This document shows positions 1 to 6,637 of a stretch of 7,178 bases of DNA, in pieces. The notes beneath the pieces were generated by a model, which made no database searches, was not told where the DNA came from, and saw nothing but the letters and a program-made list of their open reading frames with translations. Position 1 is the first letter of the stretch. The number at the start of each line of letters is the position of its first letter. Origin of the DNA: Thermoproteota archaeon. GTDB lineage: Archaea; Korarchaeota; JAOZGF01. The stretch spans positions 1 through 7,178 of the forward strand of contig JAOZGF010000216.1 in NCBI GenBank assembly GCA_027491845.1, given 5' to 3'. The position numbers and the translations under genes were made by a program.

Positions 1-91
1 GGAGTGCATTCATTTGACAGCTACATATAGGGAAAAACCAATTTTAAGGACTAAGTACCATATTAATTGTTACAAACACGCTTAGACAAGA

Positions 92-1042
92 TTGGGGTGT
101 TCAAAGGAAACGAAGTATGAAAGGTTGTGTGAAGTGAGCATAGAAAAAATAGTGGATGAAATCTACATGATAGACACGGGGGCCTGGGGCATTAAAAGAG
201 CAATATCTGTTTATCTGTTAAGGGGGAAGTTCTCAGCAATACTTGACTCAGGCTTAAGCACAACAGTTCAGAACGTTGTCACCTCGTTAAAGCATGTTGG
301 AGTTGATCCAAAAGAAATAAGGTTTATATTTGTTTCACATAGACATTTCGACCACGCTGGAGGAGCATCCCCATTACTACATTTCTTCCCTAACGCAGTG
401 ATAGGTATACATAATTACAGCGTCAAACACTTACTTGACCCATCTGGAATCAATAAAGGCGCAAGAGATGTCTTTTGCAGATATTTCGCCCCCCTTGAAC
501 CTGTCAAGGATGAAAGCAGGATTATTGGCTTGAAAGGAGGAGAAAACATCAGTTTAGGGGGAGATGTTGAAATAGAAGCCATATACGCGCCAGGACACAC
601 GTCAGATTCAATTGTTTTTTATGAAAAGAAACACGGGTTCCTGTTCGCTGGGGACTCTGCAGGGATCTATAACAGGTTTAAAAACAAATTCGTCCCTACA
701 GCTTTCCCGCCAAGCTTCAAAAGCAGATTATACATAGAATCCATTAAGAGGTTCATGGAATTAAACCTAAAAATTTTAGCTTTCGCCCATCAAGGGTACC
801 TTCAAGGAAAAAACATGAAAGATATGTTGATGAAAAGCATAGAATCTGTTGAAACATGGGAAAAAGAAATAAAAGACCTATCTACAGCAAATAAAGACAT
901 TAAAACAATCAGAGAGGCCATTATGAAGAGACACAGTGAAGTTCTCGATATTTTTCCCCGAGAAATCCAAAAGAAAATTTTTGACTCATTTATAAACGCA
1001 TTTCTAATTAACATACAACTAAAACAGGATGACAACCTTTAA
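92..1042 (+). CDS. Metallo-beta-lactamase-fold metallohydrolase
   Basis: Soluble hydrolase of the metallo-beta-lactamase superfamily, most like the glyoxalase II / generic MBL branch; the substrate is unknown. The dinuclear metal site is complete: the HxHxDH motif is HRHFDH at residues 83-88, followed by His169 (in APGHTSD), Asp188 (in FAGDSAG) and His233 (in FAHQGY). After the MBL core (about residues 20-240) comes a helical, charged tail of about 75 residues with no recognisable domain and no flavodoxin module, so it is not a flavodiiron protein. No signal peptide or membrane segment is seen. The start is uncertain. TTG at 92 has no SD and would need a leaderless transcript. An in-frame GTG at 134 has a weak AAAGG 9 bases upstream and gives a 302-residue protein beginning close to the first core strand, which suits the family. 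A T-tract after the stop and a 210-base gap suggest it is transcribed apart from the etf genes. Family confidence is high, function low. Confidence 0.88.
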   Translation: MGCSKETKYERLCEVSIEKIVDEIYMIDTGAWGIKRAISVYLLRGKFSAILDSGLSTTVQNVVTSLKHVGVDPKEIRFIFVSHRHFDHAGGASPLLHFFPNAVIGIHNYSVKHLLDPSGINKGARDVFCRYFAPLEPVKDESRIIGLKGGENISLGGDVEIEAIYAPGHTSDSIVFYEKKHGFLFAGDSAGIYNRFKNKFVPTAFPPSFKSRLYIESIKRFMELNLKILAFAHQGYLQGKNMKDMLMKSIESVETWEKEIKDLSTANKDIKTIREAIMKRHSEVLDIFPREIQKKIFDSFINAFLINIQLKQDDNL

Positions 1043-1064
1043 AAAAGGTCAAATGACTTTTTTC
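1041..1064 (+). terminator. Palindromic T-tract terminator candidate after the MBL gene
   Basis: Directly after the stop codon an inverted repeat of A6-GGTCA / TGAC-T6 (ten consecutive pairs including one G-T, centre at 1052-1053) ends in six T. Archaeal termination relies mainly on U-tracts, and this is the only strong one before the etf genes, so it likely ends the MBL transcript. The hairpin may be incidental; the T-tract is the main evidence. Confidence 0.45.
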
Positions 1065-1197
1065 TATGATTAATGCAGGCCTCAACACCTTAGAAAGCTT
1101 TGTTAACCAAGGATCTTTAAACACTACATTTTAGGTGGAACTCATCGCTGAAAAGAGAAAACTACTCAAAAAGGTGTCAAGGCCTTTCTCGGTTTAT

Positions 1198-1252
1198 CAT
1201 AAAAATTTTAAGGAAGATTACTCAAAAAAGTTATAACCCCCTACTAAGGGAG
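1198..1252 (+). promoter_or_regulatory. Probable etfBA promoter and SD
   Basis: The A/T box AAAAATTTTAA at 1201-1211 resembles an archaeal TATA element. A start of transcription about 26 bases downstream (near 1234) would leave a leader of about 28 bases holding the SD AAGGGAG (1246-1252), 9 bases before ATG 1262. This spacing decides the etfB start. Position and composition are seen; promoter activity is inferred. Confidence 0.45.
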
Positions 1253-1261
1253 TTGGAAAAA

Positions 1262-2050
1262 ATGCCTACCGTAATTGTGTGTGTAAAACAAAGCTATGAA
1301 GTTACGGAAATAAAAATTAACCCTACAAACAATAAACCCATTCTGGAAGGAGTGCCGCTGGTGATAAGTGAATACGATAAAAACGCCATTGAGGAAGCCG
1401 TAAGGATCAAGGAAAAACATGGATGGAACGTTTCAGTAATCACTGCCACACCTTTCGAAGCATCCAAAACAGTCAAGGAAGCACTGGCCATCGGGGCAGA
1501 CAATGCTTACGTTATAAACCACAAAGCCTTTGCGGAATCAGATACATACGTAATGGCGCGCGTTGTATCTGAGGCCATAAAAAAAATAGGAGAATACAGT
1601 TTAATTCTCTGCGGAGAAGGAAGCTCTGATTCGTTCACAGGAAGATTCGGACCCATGGTGGCTCAATTCCTAGGGATACCTGAGGTAGCCTACGTAGAAG
1701 AATTGAACATTAAAGACAATAAAGTTGAAGTCAAGCGATCTGTCGAAGAAGGAGAAGAAACAATAGAGGTTGAGATGCCTGCCTTACTAACAGTGACAAG
1801 CAAAATCAACGAGCCAAGAATCCCTACCCTCATGGACATATTAAAAGGGTCAAAGAAACCCATCACTCAATGGACAATTCAAGATCTAGGGCTAACGGAA
1901 AAGGACATAGGAAAAAACGGATCCACAACACATAACATAGACTTCTACGCCCCACCTATGAAGAGAAAAAACGTGATAATTGAAAAAGAAAAGATTGAGG
2001 AAGCTGTTGATGAACTAATAAGGTCTCTTCAAAAGGAGGGTGTCCTTTAG
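1262..2050 (+). CDS. etfB: Electron transfer flavoprotein beta subunit (FixA/EtfB)
   Basis: Beta subunit of the ETF heterodimer, a cytoplasmic electron carrier between flavin dehydrogenases (or NADH) and the quinone-reducing FixCX/ETF-QO. The start MPTVIVCVKQ is typical of the family. The ETF-beta signature is at residues 156-175 (VKRSVEEGEE followed by the MPALLT segment), with the partner-recognition loop NEPRIPTL at 183-190. The nucleotide-binding stretch CGEGSSD at 117-123 resembles FixA (CGDGSSD in E. coli) more than mitochondrial ETF-beta. The C-terminal arm (about 220-262) fits the segment that wraps around EtfA. Length is 262 residues, normal for the family. ATG 1262 is chosen because AAGGGAG at 1246-1252 sits 9 bases before it; the in-frame TTG at 1253 abuts that SD and is unlikely. 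etfA follows after 17 bases, so the two are almost certainly co-transcribed. The FixA resemblance and the nearby fixCX suggest the bifurcating group, but this is inferred from context. Confidence 0.95.
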   Translation: MPTVIVCVKQSYEVTEIKINPTNNKPILEGVPLVISEYDKNAIEEAVRIKEKHGWNVSVITATPFEASKTVKEALAIGADNAYVINHKAFAESDTYVMARVVSEAIKKIGEYSLILCGEGSSDSFTGRFGPMVAQFLGIPEVAYVEELNIKDNKVEVKRSVEEGEETIEVEMPALLTVTSKINEPRIPTLMDILKGSKKPITQWTIQDLGLTEKDIGKNGSTTHNIDFYAPPMKRKNVIIEKEKIEEAVDELIRSLQKEGVL

Positions 2051-2052
2051 TC

Positions 2053-2061
2053 GAGGAGGTG
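2053..2061 (+). promoter_or_regulatory. Strong SD that sets the etfA start
   Basis: GAGGAGGTG is an extended complement to the archaeal 16S 3' end. It lies 6 bases before TTG 2068. The in-frame GTG at 2059 is part of the SD itself and therefore cannot be the start served by it. Confidence 0.75.
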
Positions 2062-2067
2062 TTCACA

Positions 2068-3036
2068 TTGCCTGAATATAAGGATGTTTGGGTTTACTCT
2101 GAAAATCCAGATGTTCGGCTTGAATTATTGGCCAAGGCAAAAGAACTATCGTCAAAAATAAACTGTGGAACAGGGCTTGTTCTGCTTGGGCAGAACTTAA
2201 ACAAGGAAACTGAAGAATTTTCTAGATATGGGGCAAACAAGCTTTACGTTGTAGATAACGTAAACTTAAAAGAGTTTCACCCCTCAACTTACGCTGAAGC
2301 ACTTGCAAAATTAATTGAGAAATACAGTCCCCAAATAATGTTGATCGGTGCAACTAAAAAAGGGAAAGAAATGGCTCCGCAGGTAGCTGTTAAAACGGGT
2401 TCAAGCTGCCTTTCAGATTGCGTTTCCATAGATGTTAACGAGGACGGGAATCTAATAGGTGAAAGATGGATTTACGGTGGGAGCACCATTGCTAAAATGG
2501 TTGCTGTTAAAAAACCGCAAATAGCTACTGTGCCCCCTAAAACATTCGAGAAAACAAGTGAAACAACTGAGAAATCAGAGATTATAAGGGAGGAAATAGA
2601 GATACCGGAACCTAAGACAAGAATTGTGAAACTAGAGAAGAAAAAAGGGGAAAAAGTAGGCCTTGAAGAAGCGGAATACGTGGTTTGCGTTGGAAGGGGG
2701 CTAAAACAAAAAGAAGACCTTAAAATGATTGAGGAGTTGGCGAACGCATTAGGAGGAGTGTGGGGTGTAACAAGGCCACTGGCAACAGACCTAGACTGGG
2801 GAATAACGGAATGGGTTGGATTATCAGGTCACTACGTTAACCCGAACCTTTACATAGGCATCGGCTTGTCAGGATACATTCAACATGTAGCAGGGATTCG
2901 TGGTTCAAAGATAATCGTTGCAATAAATAAGGATCCTGAAGCACCGATATTTAAAGTAGCTGATTACGGCATAGTTGGAGACCTTTACAAGGTTGTTCCA
3001 GTGCTAATTGAAGCTGTAAAGAAGGCAAAGAAGTAG
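2068..3036 (+). CDS. etfA: Electron transfer flavoprotein alpha subunit (FixB/EtfA)
   Basis: Alpha subunit of ETF; its C-terminal domain binds the mobile FAD that delivers electrons to the quinone reductase. The N-terminal domain (about residues 1-190) has GATKKGKEMAPQ at 94-105. The C-terminal flavin domain shows GRGLK at 209-213, TR at 235-236, GLSGHYVNPNLY at 251-262, the ETF-alpha signature core SGYIQHVAG at 268-276, and INKDPEAPIF then ADYGIVGDL at 286-306. A charged linker of about 30 residues (160-193, rich in Glu/Lys) separates the domains. Length is 322 residues, as expected. TTG 2068 is chosen as start: the strong SD GAGGAGGTG (2053-2061) lies 6 bases upstream, whereas the in-frame GTG at 2059 is inside that SD. 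MPEYKDVWVYSE is also a typical EtfA N-terminus. It is the last gene of the etfBA pair. The acyl-CoA dehydrogenase downstream may be read through or start from its own promoter. Confidence 0.95.
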   Translation: MPEYKDVWVYSENPDVRLELLAKAKELSSKINCGTGLVLLGQNLNKETEEFSRYGANKLYVVDNVNLKEFHPSTYAEALAKLIEKYSPQIMLIGATKKGKEMAPQVAVKTGSSCLSDCVSIDVNEDGNLIGERWIYGGSTIAKMVAVKKPQIATVPPKTFEKTSETTEKSEIIREEIEIPEPKTRIVKLEKKKGEKVGLEEAEYVVCVGRGLKQKEDLKMIEELANALGGVWGVTRPLATDLDWGITEWVGLSGHYVNPNLYIGIGLSGYIQHVAGIRGSKIIVAINKDPEAPIFKVADYGIVGDLYKVVPVLIEAVKKAKK

Positions 3037-3072
3037 TTTAGGGCTCAAAATATGGCAGCTAGCCTAAAAGAG

Positions 3073-3136
3073 TTTTTCCAAAAATTTTTGAATCAAAAAA
3101 ATTTTTATTGAAGGAAAGATTGAAACTGTTGAGGTG
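3073..3136 (+). promoter_or_regulatory. etfA-acyl-CoA dehydrogenase intergenic region: T-tract, promoter-like A/T boxes and SD
   Basis: Within the 108-base gap are T5 (3073-3077), the perfect 12-base palindrome CAAAAATTTTTG (3079-3090) and a second A7-T5 box (3095-3106, extending as TTTTTATT to 3109). A TATA element in the second box would place a transcript start near 3131, next to the SD GAGGTG (3131-3136), which is 8 bases before ATG 3145. The T-tracts could also terminate etfBA. Which role dominates cannot be decided from sequence. Confidence 0.4.
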
Positions 3137-3144
3137 AAAAGGAA

Positions 3145-4371
3145 ATGGTGGATTTTAGCTTTACGGAAGAACAAGAGCTCTTCAGGCAGTCTGTAAGGGA
3201 ATGGGCTCAAAAAACACTGCCTCCAGAAAGAATAAGGGAGATAGATAAAGGACCTAAGATTCCAACGGACATTATAAAGGAAATGGCTAAAATGGGTTTG
3301 CACGCGCCAACTATCCCAACGGAATATGGAGGAATGGGTGCAGACATGGTTACAGCATGCATAGCTGCAGAGGAAATAGCTAGGCAAGATATAACGATAG
3401 CTGTTCCCGTGTATTACCTGCTTAACGCTGGATGGGCGAAAATAGTTGACCTATTTGGAACAGAGCAATTAAAGGAGGAACTATTTCCAAAAGCTGTCAA
3501 GGGAGAAGCCTTTATAGGGATCGCTACAACAGAATCGTCAGGTGGTTCGGATATTGTAGGTGCCACCAGGACTGTTATGAGAAAAGAGGGAAATAAGTAC
3601 ATTGTCAATGGAGAAAAAATGTATATTTCAGGAGTCTTAGAGACGCTTGAGATAGGTGGAGGATTCGTTACAACAGCATATATAGATAAATCAAAGGGAA
3701 GGAAAGGGATAAACCTGTTTTTCTGTCCAATAAAAGACGTTAAAGGGGTTACACCTACAACTGTTGAAGATATGGGCAGATCAGGCCTGTCAACAGGTGG
3801 CTGGGCGATGGAAAACGTAGAAATACCTGACTACTACTTATTAGGGGAAGAATACAAGGGATTCTATCATGTAATGGAAGGCTTCAACGTTGCAAGAACT
3901 CTAGTTGCAGTAACATGTATAGGGGCTGCTGAAGGAGCAATAGAGATGGGTATAGAATACGCTAAACAGAGAGAAATGTTTGGAGGACCTCTTGCTGCAT
4001 TGGAGGGATTCCAGTTCCAATTAGCTAAAGAATACTCAAAGATACAGGCTGCGAAATGGATTGTCTATCGGGCTGCATGGATGCTTGATCAGCACTATCA
4101 AAAAGGTAAATTCACTGCTTCAGACCTCAACCTCGCGGTTGCAATGGCGAAATGGCTTGCCCCAATATGGGCTTTCCAAGCGATGGTCAGGGTTCAAACA
4201 TGGCACGGTGCATACGGTTACACGAAGGAATGCCTTATTGAGGCAGGGATAAGGGGTGTCAGATCATATTCTGTAGGAGCAGAGGGAGCTCAGGACATAA
4301 TGAGAATAATTATTGCAAGGGAACTCTTGGGAACAGAGTATTGGAGAATGGTGAAGAAAAGGCAGTTATAA
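3145..4371 (+). CDS. Acyl-CoA dehydrogenase
   Basis: FAD-dependent acyl-CoA dehydrogenase that introduces an alpha,beta double bond into an acyl-CoA and passes electrons to ETF; the neighbouring etfBA is the obvious acceptor. It has the all-helical N-domain (about 1-120), the beta-domain with the FAD/substrate motif GIATTESSGGSD at 125-136 and GEKMYISG at 156-163, and the C-terminal helical domain with YAKQREMFGGPL at 272-283 (canonical YAxxRxxFG) and HGAYGYTKE at 354-362. Aligned by eye on the shared R-x-x-x-A-R-E segment, Glu380 (in GAEGAQDIMR) falls exactly where the catalytic Glu of medium-chain enzymes (YEGTAQIQR) lies, so the enzyme should be active although the flanking residues differ. 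Length is 408 residues. ATG 3145 has GAGGTG at 3131-3136, 8 bases upstream. A promoter-like A/T region lies just before it. Chain-length or branched/cyclic substrate preference cannot be read from the sequence. Confidence 0.94.
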   Translation: MVDFSFTEEQELFRQSVREWAQKTLPPERIREIDKGPKIPTDIIKEMAKMGLHAPTIPTEYGGMGADMVTACIAAEEIARQDITIAVPVYYLLNAGWAKIVDLFGTEQLKEELFPKAVKGEAFIGIATTESSGGSDIVGATRTVMRKEGNKYIVNGEKMYISGVLETLEIGGGFVTTAYIDKSKGRKGINLFFCPIKDVKGVTPTTVEDMGRSGLSTGGWAMENVEIPDYYLLGEEYKGFYHVMEGFNVARTLVAVTCIGAAEGAIEMGIEYAKQREMFGGPLAALEGFQFQLAKEYSKIQAAKWIVYRAAWMLDQHYQKGKFTASDLNLAVAMAKWLAPIWAFQAMVRVQTWHGAYGYTKECLIEAGIRGVRSYSVGAEGAQDIMRIIIARELLGTEYWRMVKKRQL

Positions 4372-4448
4372 CAACTATTCTTTAACCCAATTCTTTATTT
4401 TATGTTCATTTGTTTCAAGTTCTTGATAGGTACTTTCCTTTCTTATTT
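4372..4448. terminator. Convergent T-rich gap between the acyl-CoA dehydrogenase gene and aor
   Basis: The two units end tail to tail across 77 bases. The + strand is strongly T-rich (CTTTATTTTATG at 4393-4404, then TTTCAAGTTCTT and a TTATTTTT running into the aor stop at 4443-4450), which suits termination of the + strand transcript. The complementary strand is A-rich, so no matching T-tract for aor is apparent. No stable hairpin was found. Confidence 0.35.
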
Positions 4449-6314
4449 TTAAGGTTTAAGTGTTACTCCTCTACTCTCTAGTTCCCCTGCAACATAACTT
4501 AAACCCACCTTGCTTAAAGTTGACCTTCTAGGCATCCCGTTTTCATCCCATCCCCTTTCCTCATAATACCAGTTCAACAAAGTGTTGTAATCTTTCCTGC
4601 TTAATCTCTTCCCTCTTAAATAGCCTTTCTCTAATGGTTCATCGAACCATCTAGCAGGCGGAACATCCATTTCCCTGCTCCAGCCACCGTACTCCCTTAT
4701 CCAGAAACACCTGATTAAGTTATATATTCTGTCAGATATTTTGAAAACATCCTCCATAGACACCTTTATACCCGTAGCTGCTTCAAGGAACCTTGGATAC
4801 CACTCTAAGTTAAATCCAAGTTCAATCCAAGGCAGCCTGCAACATACTGCCGCCTCAAATAACCCTCCTCTTAGCCTCTGCATTTCTATTAGTTTTAAGA
4901 CTTTCTCCCTAGTTATTAGGTCCCTGCCCATTTTCACTTCGAGAGCTATAAACCATGCGTCTTTATGGTGAGCCCCAATGGGTGAGGTTGCAAACGCTAA
5001 CGCCATGCCAGGAGCCGCATGACAATCATAGGCGGATATTTCTAGTCCCTTAATTTGCATTGCAAATTCCTTTCCTTTTCCAATTAATTGGGAAAAAAGC
5101 CTTACTCCTTCAGCTAACTTGTTTCCTATTCCGTCCCTAGTTGTGATTTTCTCAGCTAACCTCATCATTGCCTCGCCATTCCCCCATTTAAGCGAGATTT
5201 CATCCAATTCCTGTTCCTGGATCATTTCTCGTGTATGTAACTCTGTCACAAATCCTAGAACGTTGCCTAAGGAAATTGTATCTACTCCTTGTTTATCTGC
5301 TAGAAGATTCAACGCCAGAACGTCATCCATTGAATCTATGGCTAGATTTGATCCGAGCATGCCTACGTTTTCGTAGTCTACTTCAACCAGGGAGCCTTCG
5401 AATAAGCCTTCCCTTATTTCACAAACGTTTCCACATTGCATGTTACATTTTGGGCAGCCTGTCCTCTTTACTTTGTATTTTTCCTCCATCACGTCCCCAT
5501 TTATGTTGTCCGCTTTGTCAAAGACGCCTTCCTTAAAGTTCATGGTGGGAAGATCACTGTTTTCCTGGCTCCAGTCAACAGTCATCATCGTTCCCTGCCT
5601 AATCCAGTAGTTATAATTATCCTTTTTAAGGATTTCTTGGTATGCTTCCCTTCCCAGTTCCTTAATCTTTTCAGGGTAAAGGACAGGTAGTTCCCCTGAT
5701 CCCTTAATCACGATTGCTTTAATGTTCTTGCTACCCATAACAGCCCCCATTCCTGGTCTACCACCGGATCTTCCTCTCTCTGAAATTATGACAGCGTATC
5801 TCACATGGTTTTCACCTGCTGGACCTATAACCAGGATACCTGCATCTCCATGTTCTTCTTCTAGTTCCTCCTCCACCTCAAAAGTGTTTTTGCCCCATAG
5901 ATGCGGTGCTTCAATGAAACTAACCTCCCAGTCCTCAATCAATATAACTGTTGGCTTCTTCGCCCTCCCCTCGATAACCACTGCGTCATAACCCGCTTTT
6001 CTTAATTGCACTGACGCCTTGGTCCCAATGTTTCCGTCCCCGTAACCCATTGTAAGCGGGGACTTAGATGCAATAACCATTTTTCCGCTGCTAGGAATGT
6101 TTAAACCTGTTAAGGGACCTGTTGCAAGTATTAACTTGTTCTGAGGTGAAAGGGGGTGTGTTCCGCTTGAAAGTTCATCCCAAAGTATCTTTATTGCAAA
6201 CCCTCTACCGCCTAAATATTCCTTGGCCATCTCTTTACTTAGCCTTTGCACAACATGTTTTGGCTTGCTCACGTCTATTCTTAAAATTTTTCCACACCAT
6301 CCCTCGCTAATCAA
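4449..6314 (-). CDS. aor: Aldehyde:ferredoxin oxidoreductase family protein (tungsten enzyme)
   Basis: Member of the AOR family, tungsten bis-pterin enzymes that interconvert aldehydes and carboxylic acids with ferredoxin. Length is 621 residues, full for the family. The N-terminal pterin-binding domain covers about residues 1-210 (YLGGRGFAIKIL near 33-44, ATGPLTG at 64-70, GRPGMGAVMGSKNIKAI near 185-201). The 4Fe-4S ligands are Cys287, Cys290 and Cys294 (CPKCNMQC), with Cys491/Cys492 as the distal ligand. Glu315 (DYENVGMLGSN) and His450 (SPIGAHHKD) match the positions of the P. furiosus AOR active-site Glu and His. The first pterin motif DxxGLD is present as DKQGVD (340-345); the second (DxxGLC) reads EAAVCC, which is unusual. 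Start TTG 6314 is preceded by AAGGAG with 9 bases spacing; a GTG nearby is out of frame. It lies 23 bases after fixX and is probably the last gene of fixC-fixX-aor. The substrate is unknown; a benzoyl-CoA-reductase-like BamB role cannot be excluded. Confidence 0.93.
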   Translation of the reverse strand: MISEGWCGKILRIDVSKPKHVVQRLSKEMAKEYLGGRGFAIKILWDELSSGTHPLSPQNKLILATGPLTGLNIPSSGKMVIASKSPLTMGYGDGNIGTKASVQLRKAGYDAVVIEGRAKKPTVILIEDWEVSFIEAPHLWGKNTFEVEEELEEEHGDAGILVIGPAGENHVRYAVIISERGRSGGRPGMGAVMGSKNIKAIVIKGSGELPVLYPEKIKELGREAYQEILKKDNYNYWIRQGTMMTVDWSQENSDLPTMNFKEGVFDKADNINGDVMEEKYKVKRTGCPKCNMQCGNVCEIREGLFEGSLVEVDYENVGMLGSNLAIDSMDDVLALNLLADKQGVDTISLGNVLGFVTELHTREMIQEQELDEISLKWGNGEAMMRLAEKITTRDGIGNKLAEGVRLFSQLIGKGKEFAMQIKGLEISAYDCHAAPGMALAFATSPIGAHHKDAWFIALEVKMGRDLITREKVLKLIEMQRLRGGLFEAAVCCRLPWIELGFNLEWYPRFLEAATGIKVSMEDVFKISDRIYNLIRCFWIREYGGWSREMDVPPARWFDEPLEKGYLRGKRLSRKDYNTLLNWYYEERGWDENGMPRRSTLSKVGLSYVAGELESRGVTLKP

Positions 6315-6320
6315 ACACGT

Positions 6321-6329
6321 TCTCTCCTT
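6321..6329 (-). promoter_or_regulatory. SD for the TTG start of aor
   Basis: Read on the - strand this is AAGGAGAGA, located between the fixX stop and aor, 9 bases (from the AAGGAG core) before TTG 6314. It supports TTG as the genuine start and independent translation of aor from the fixC-fixX transcript. Confidence 0.65.
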
Positions 6330-6337
6330 AAAAAAAA

Positions 6338-6637
6338 TTATCCGTACCTATATCTTATTCCGAAGCCTCCGCGCGGGTAACTCCAACTTAAGGCTTCTTT
6401 AGGACAAGAAACCCTGCATGCACCGCACTCTAGGCATCCTTCATAGTTAAAGATAACTTCTCCATCTTTAAGCTGATACAGGTTTGCAGGGCAAACTAAA
6501 ACGCAGATTTTTGTTTCACATTGTTCCCTGCACTTTTTTTGGTCAAGTTTAATGTGTTCTTCCTTGTCCACATTAAAGGAGTTCCAGCCTAGTTTTTCCT
6601 CAACATCAACCTTCTTAATTTCTTTTTCCTCCCTCAT
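6338..6637 (-). CDS. fixX: FixX ferredoxin-like protein (EtfX), eight-cysteine type
   Basis: Small iron-sulfur partner of FixC, passing electrons from the ETF flavin toward quinone. The 99-residue sequence has the FixX hallmarks: EKLGWNSFNVD at 14-24, a CPANLYQL segment at 49-56, GCLECGACRVSCP at 67-79, and the C-terminal YPRGGFGIRYRYG, nearly the same as the E. coli FixX ending. It carries eight cysteines: Cys36, 40, 45, 49 (Cx3Cx4Cx3CP) and Cys68, 71, 74, 78 (CxxCxxCxxxCP), enough for two 4Fe-4S clusters, whereas E. coli FixX as I recall it keeps four. The start ATG overlaps the fixC stop (ATGA), indicating translational coupling, and the aor gene follows 23 bases later. The N-terminal 12 residues are highly charged. 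No membrane segment is present. Confidence 0.95.
   Translation of the reverse strand: MREEKEIKKVDVEEKLGWNSFNVDKEEHIKLDQKKCREQCETKICVLVCPANLYQLKDGEVIFNYEGCLECGACRVSCPKEALSWSYPRGGFGIRYRYG

Noticed and set aside
1..85. Open frame from the window edge to TAG at 83-85 (27 codons, ending YHINCYKHA) and a 9-codon one ending at TAG 28-30: possible 3' ends of an upstream gene.
   Set aside because: Too short to recognise, and open frames of this size are expected by chance; A/T boxes at 41-49 and 61-68 in the same stretch fit an intergenic promoter at least as well.
1066..1236. Pyrrolysine read-through of TAG 1132 to give a 56-residue protein.
   Set aside because: No known family, no evidence for pylTSBCD in the window, and other short open runs in this AT-rich gap are equally long.
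3064..3387. 107-codon - strand open frame opposite the start of the acyl-CoA dehydrogenase gene.
   Set aside because: Cys/Phe/Ser-rich shadow of a well supported coding sequence, and it runs through the A/T promoter-like region.
5119..5991. Several + strand open frames of 84-101 codons lying opposite the aor gene.
   Set aside because: They are antisense to a full-length, motif-bearing AOR gene, are low-complexity Ser/Pro/Phe/Leu-rich as expected from reverse reading, and have no SD or homology I recognise.
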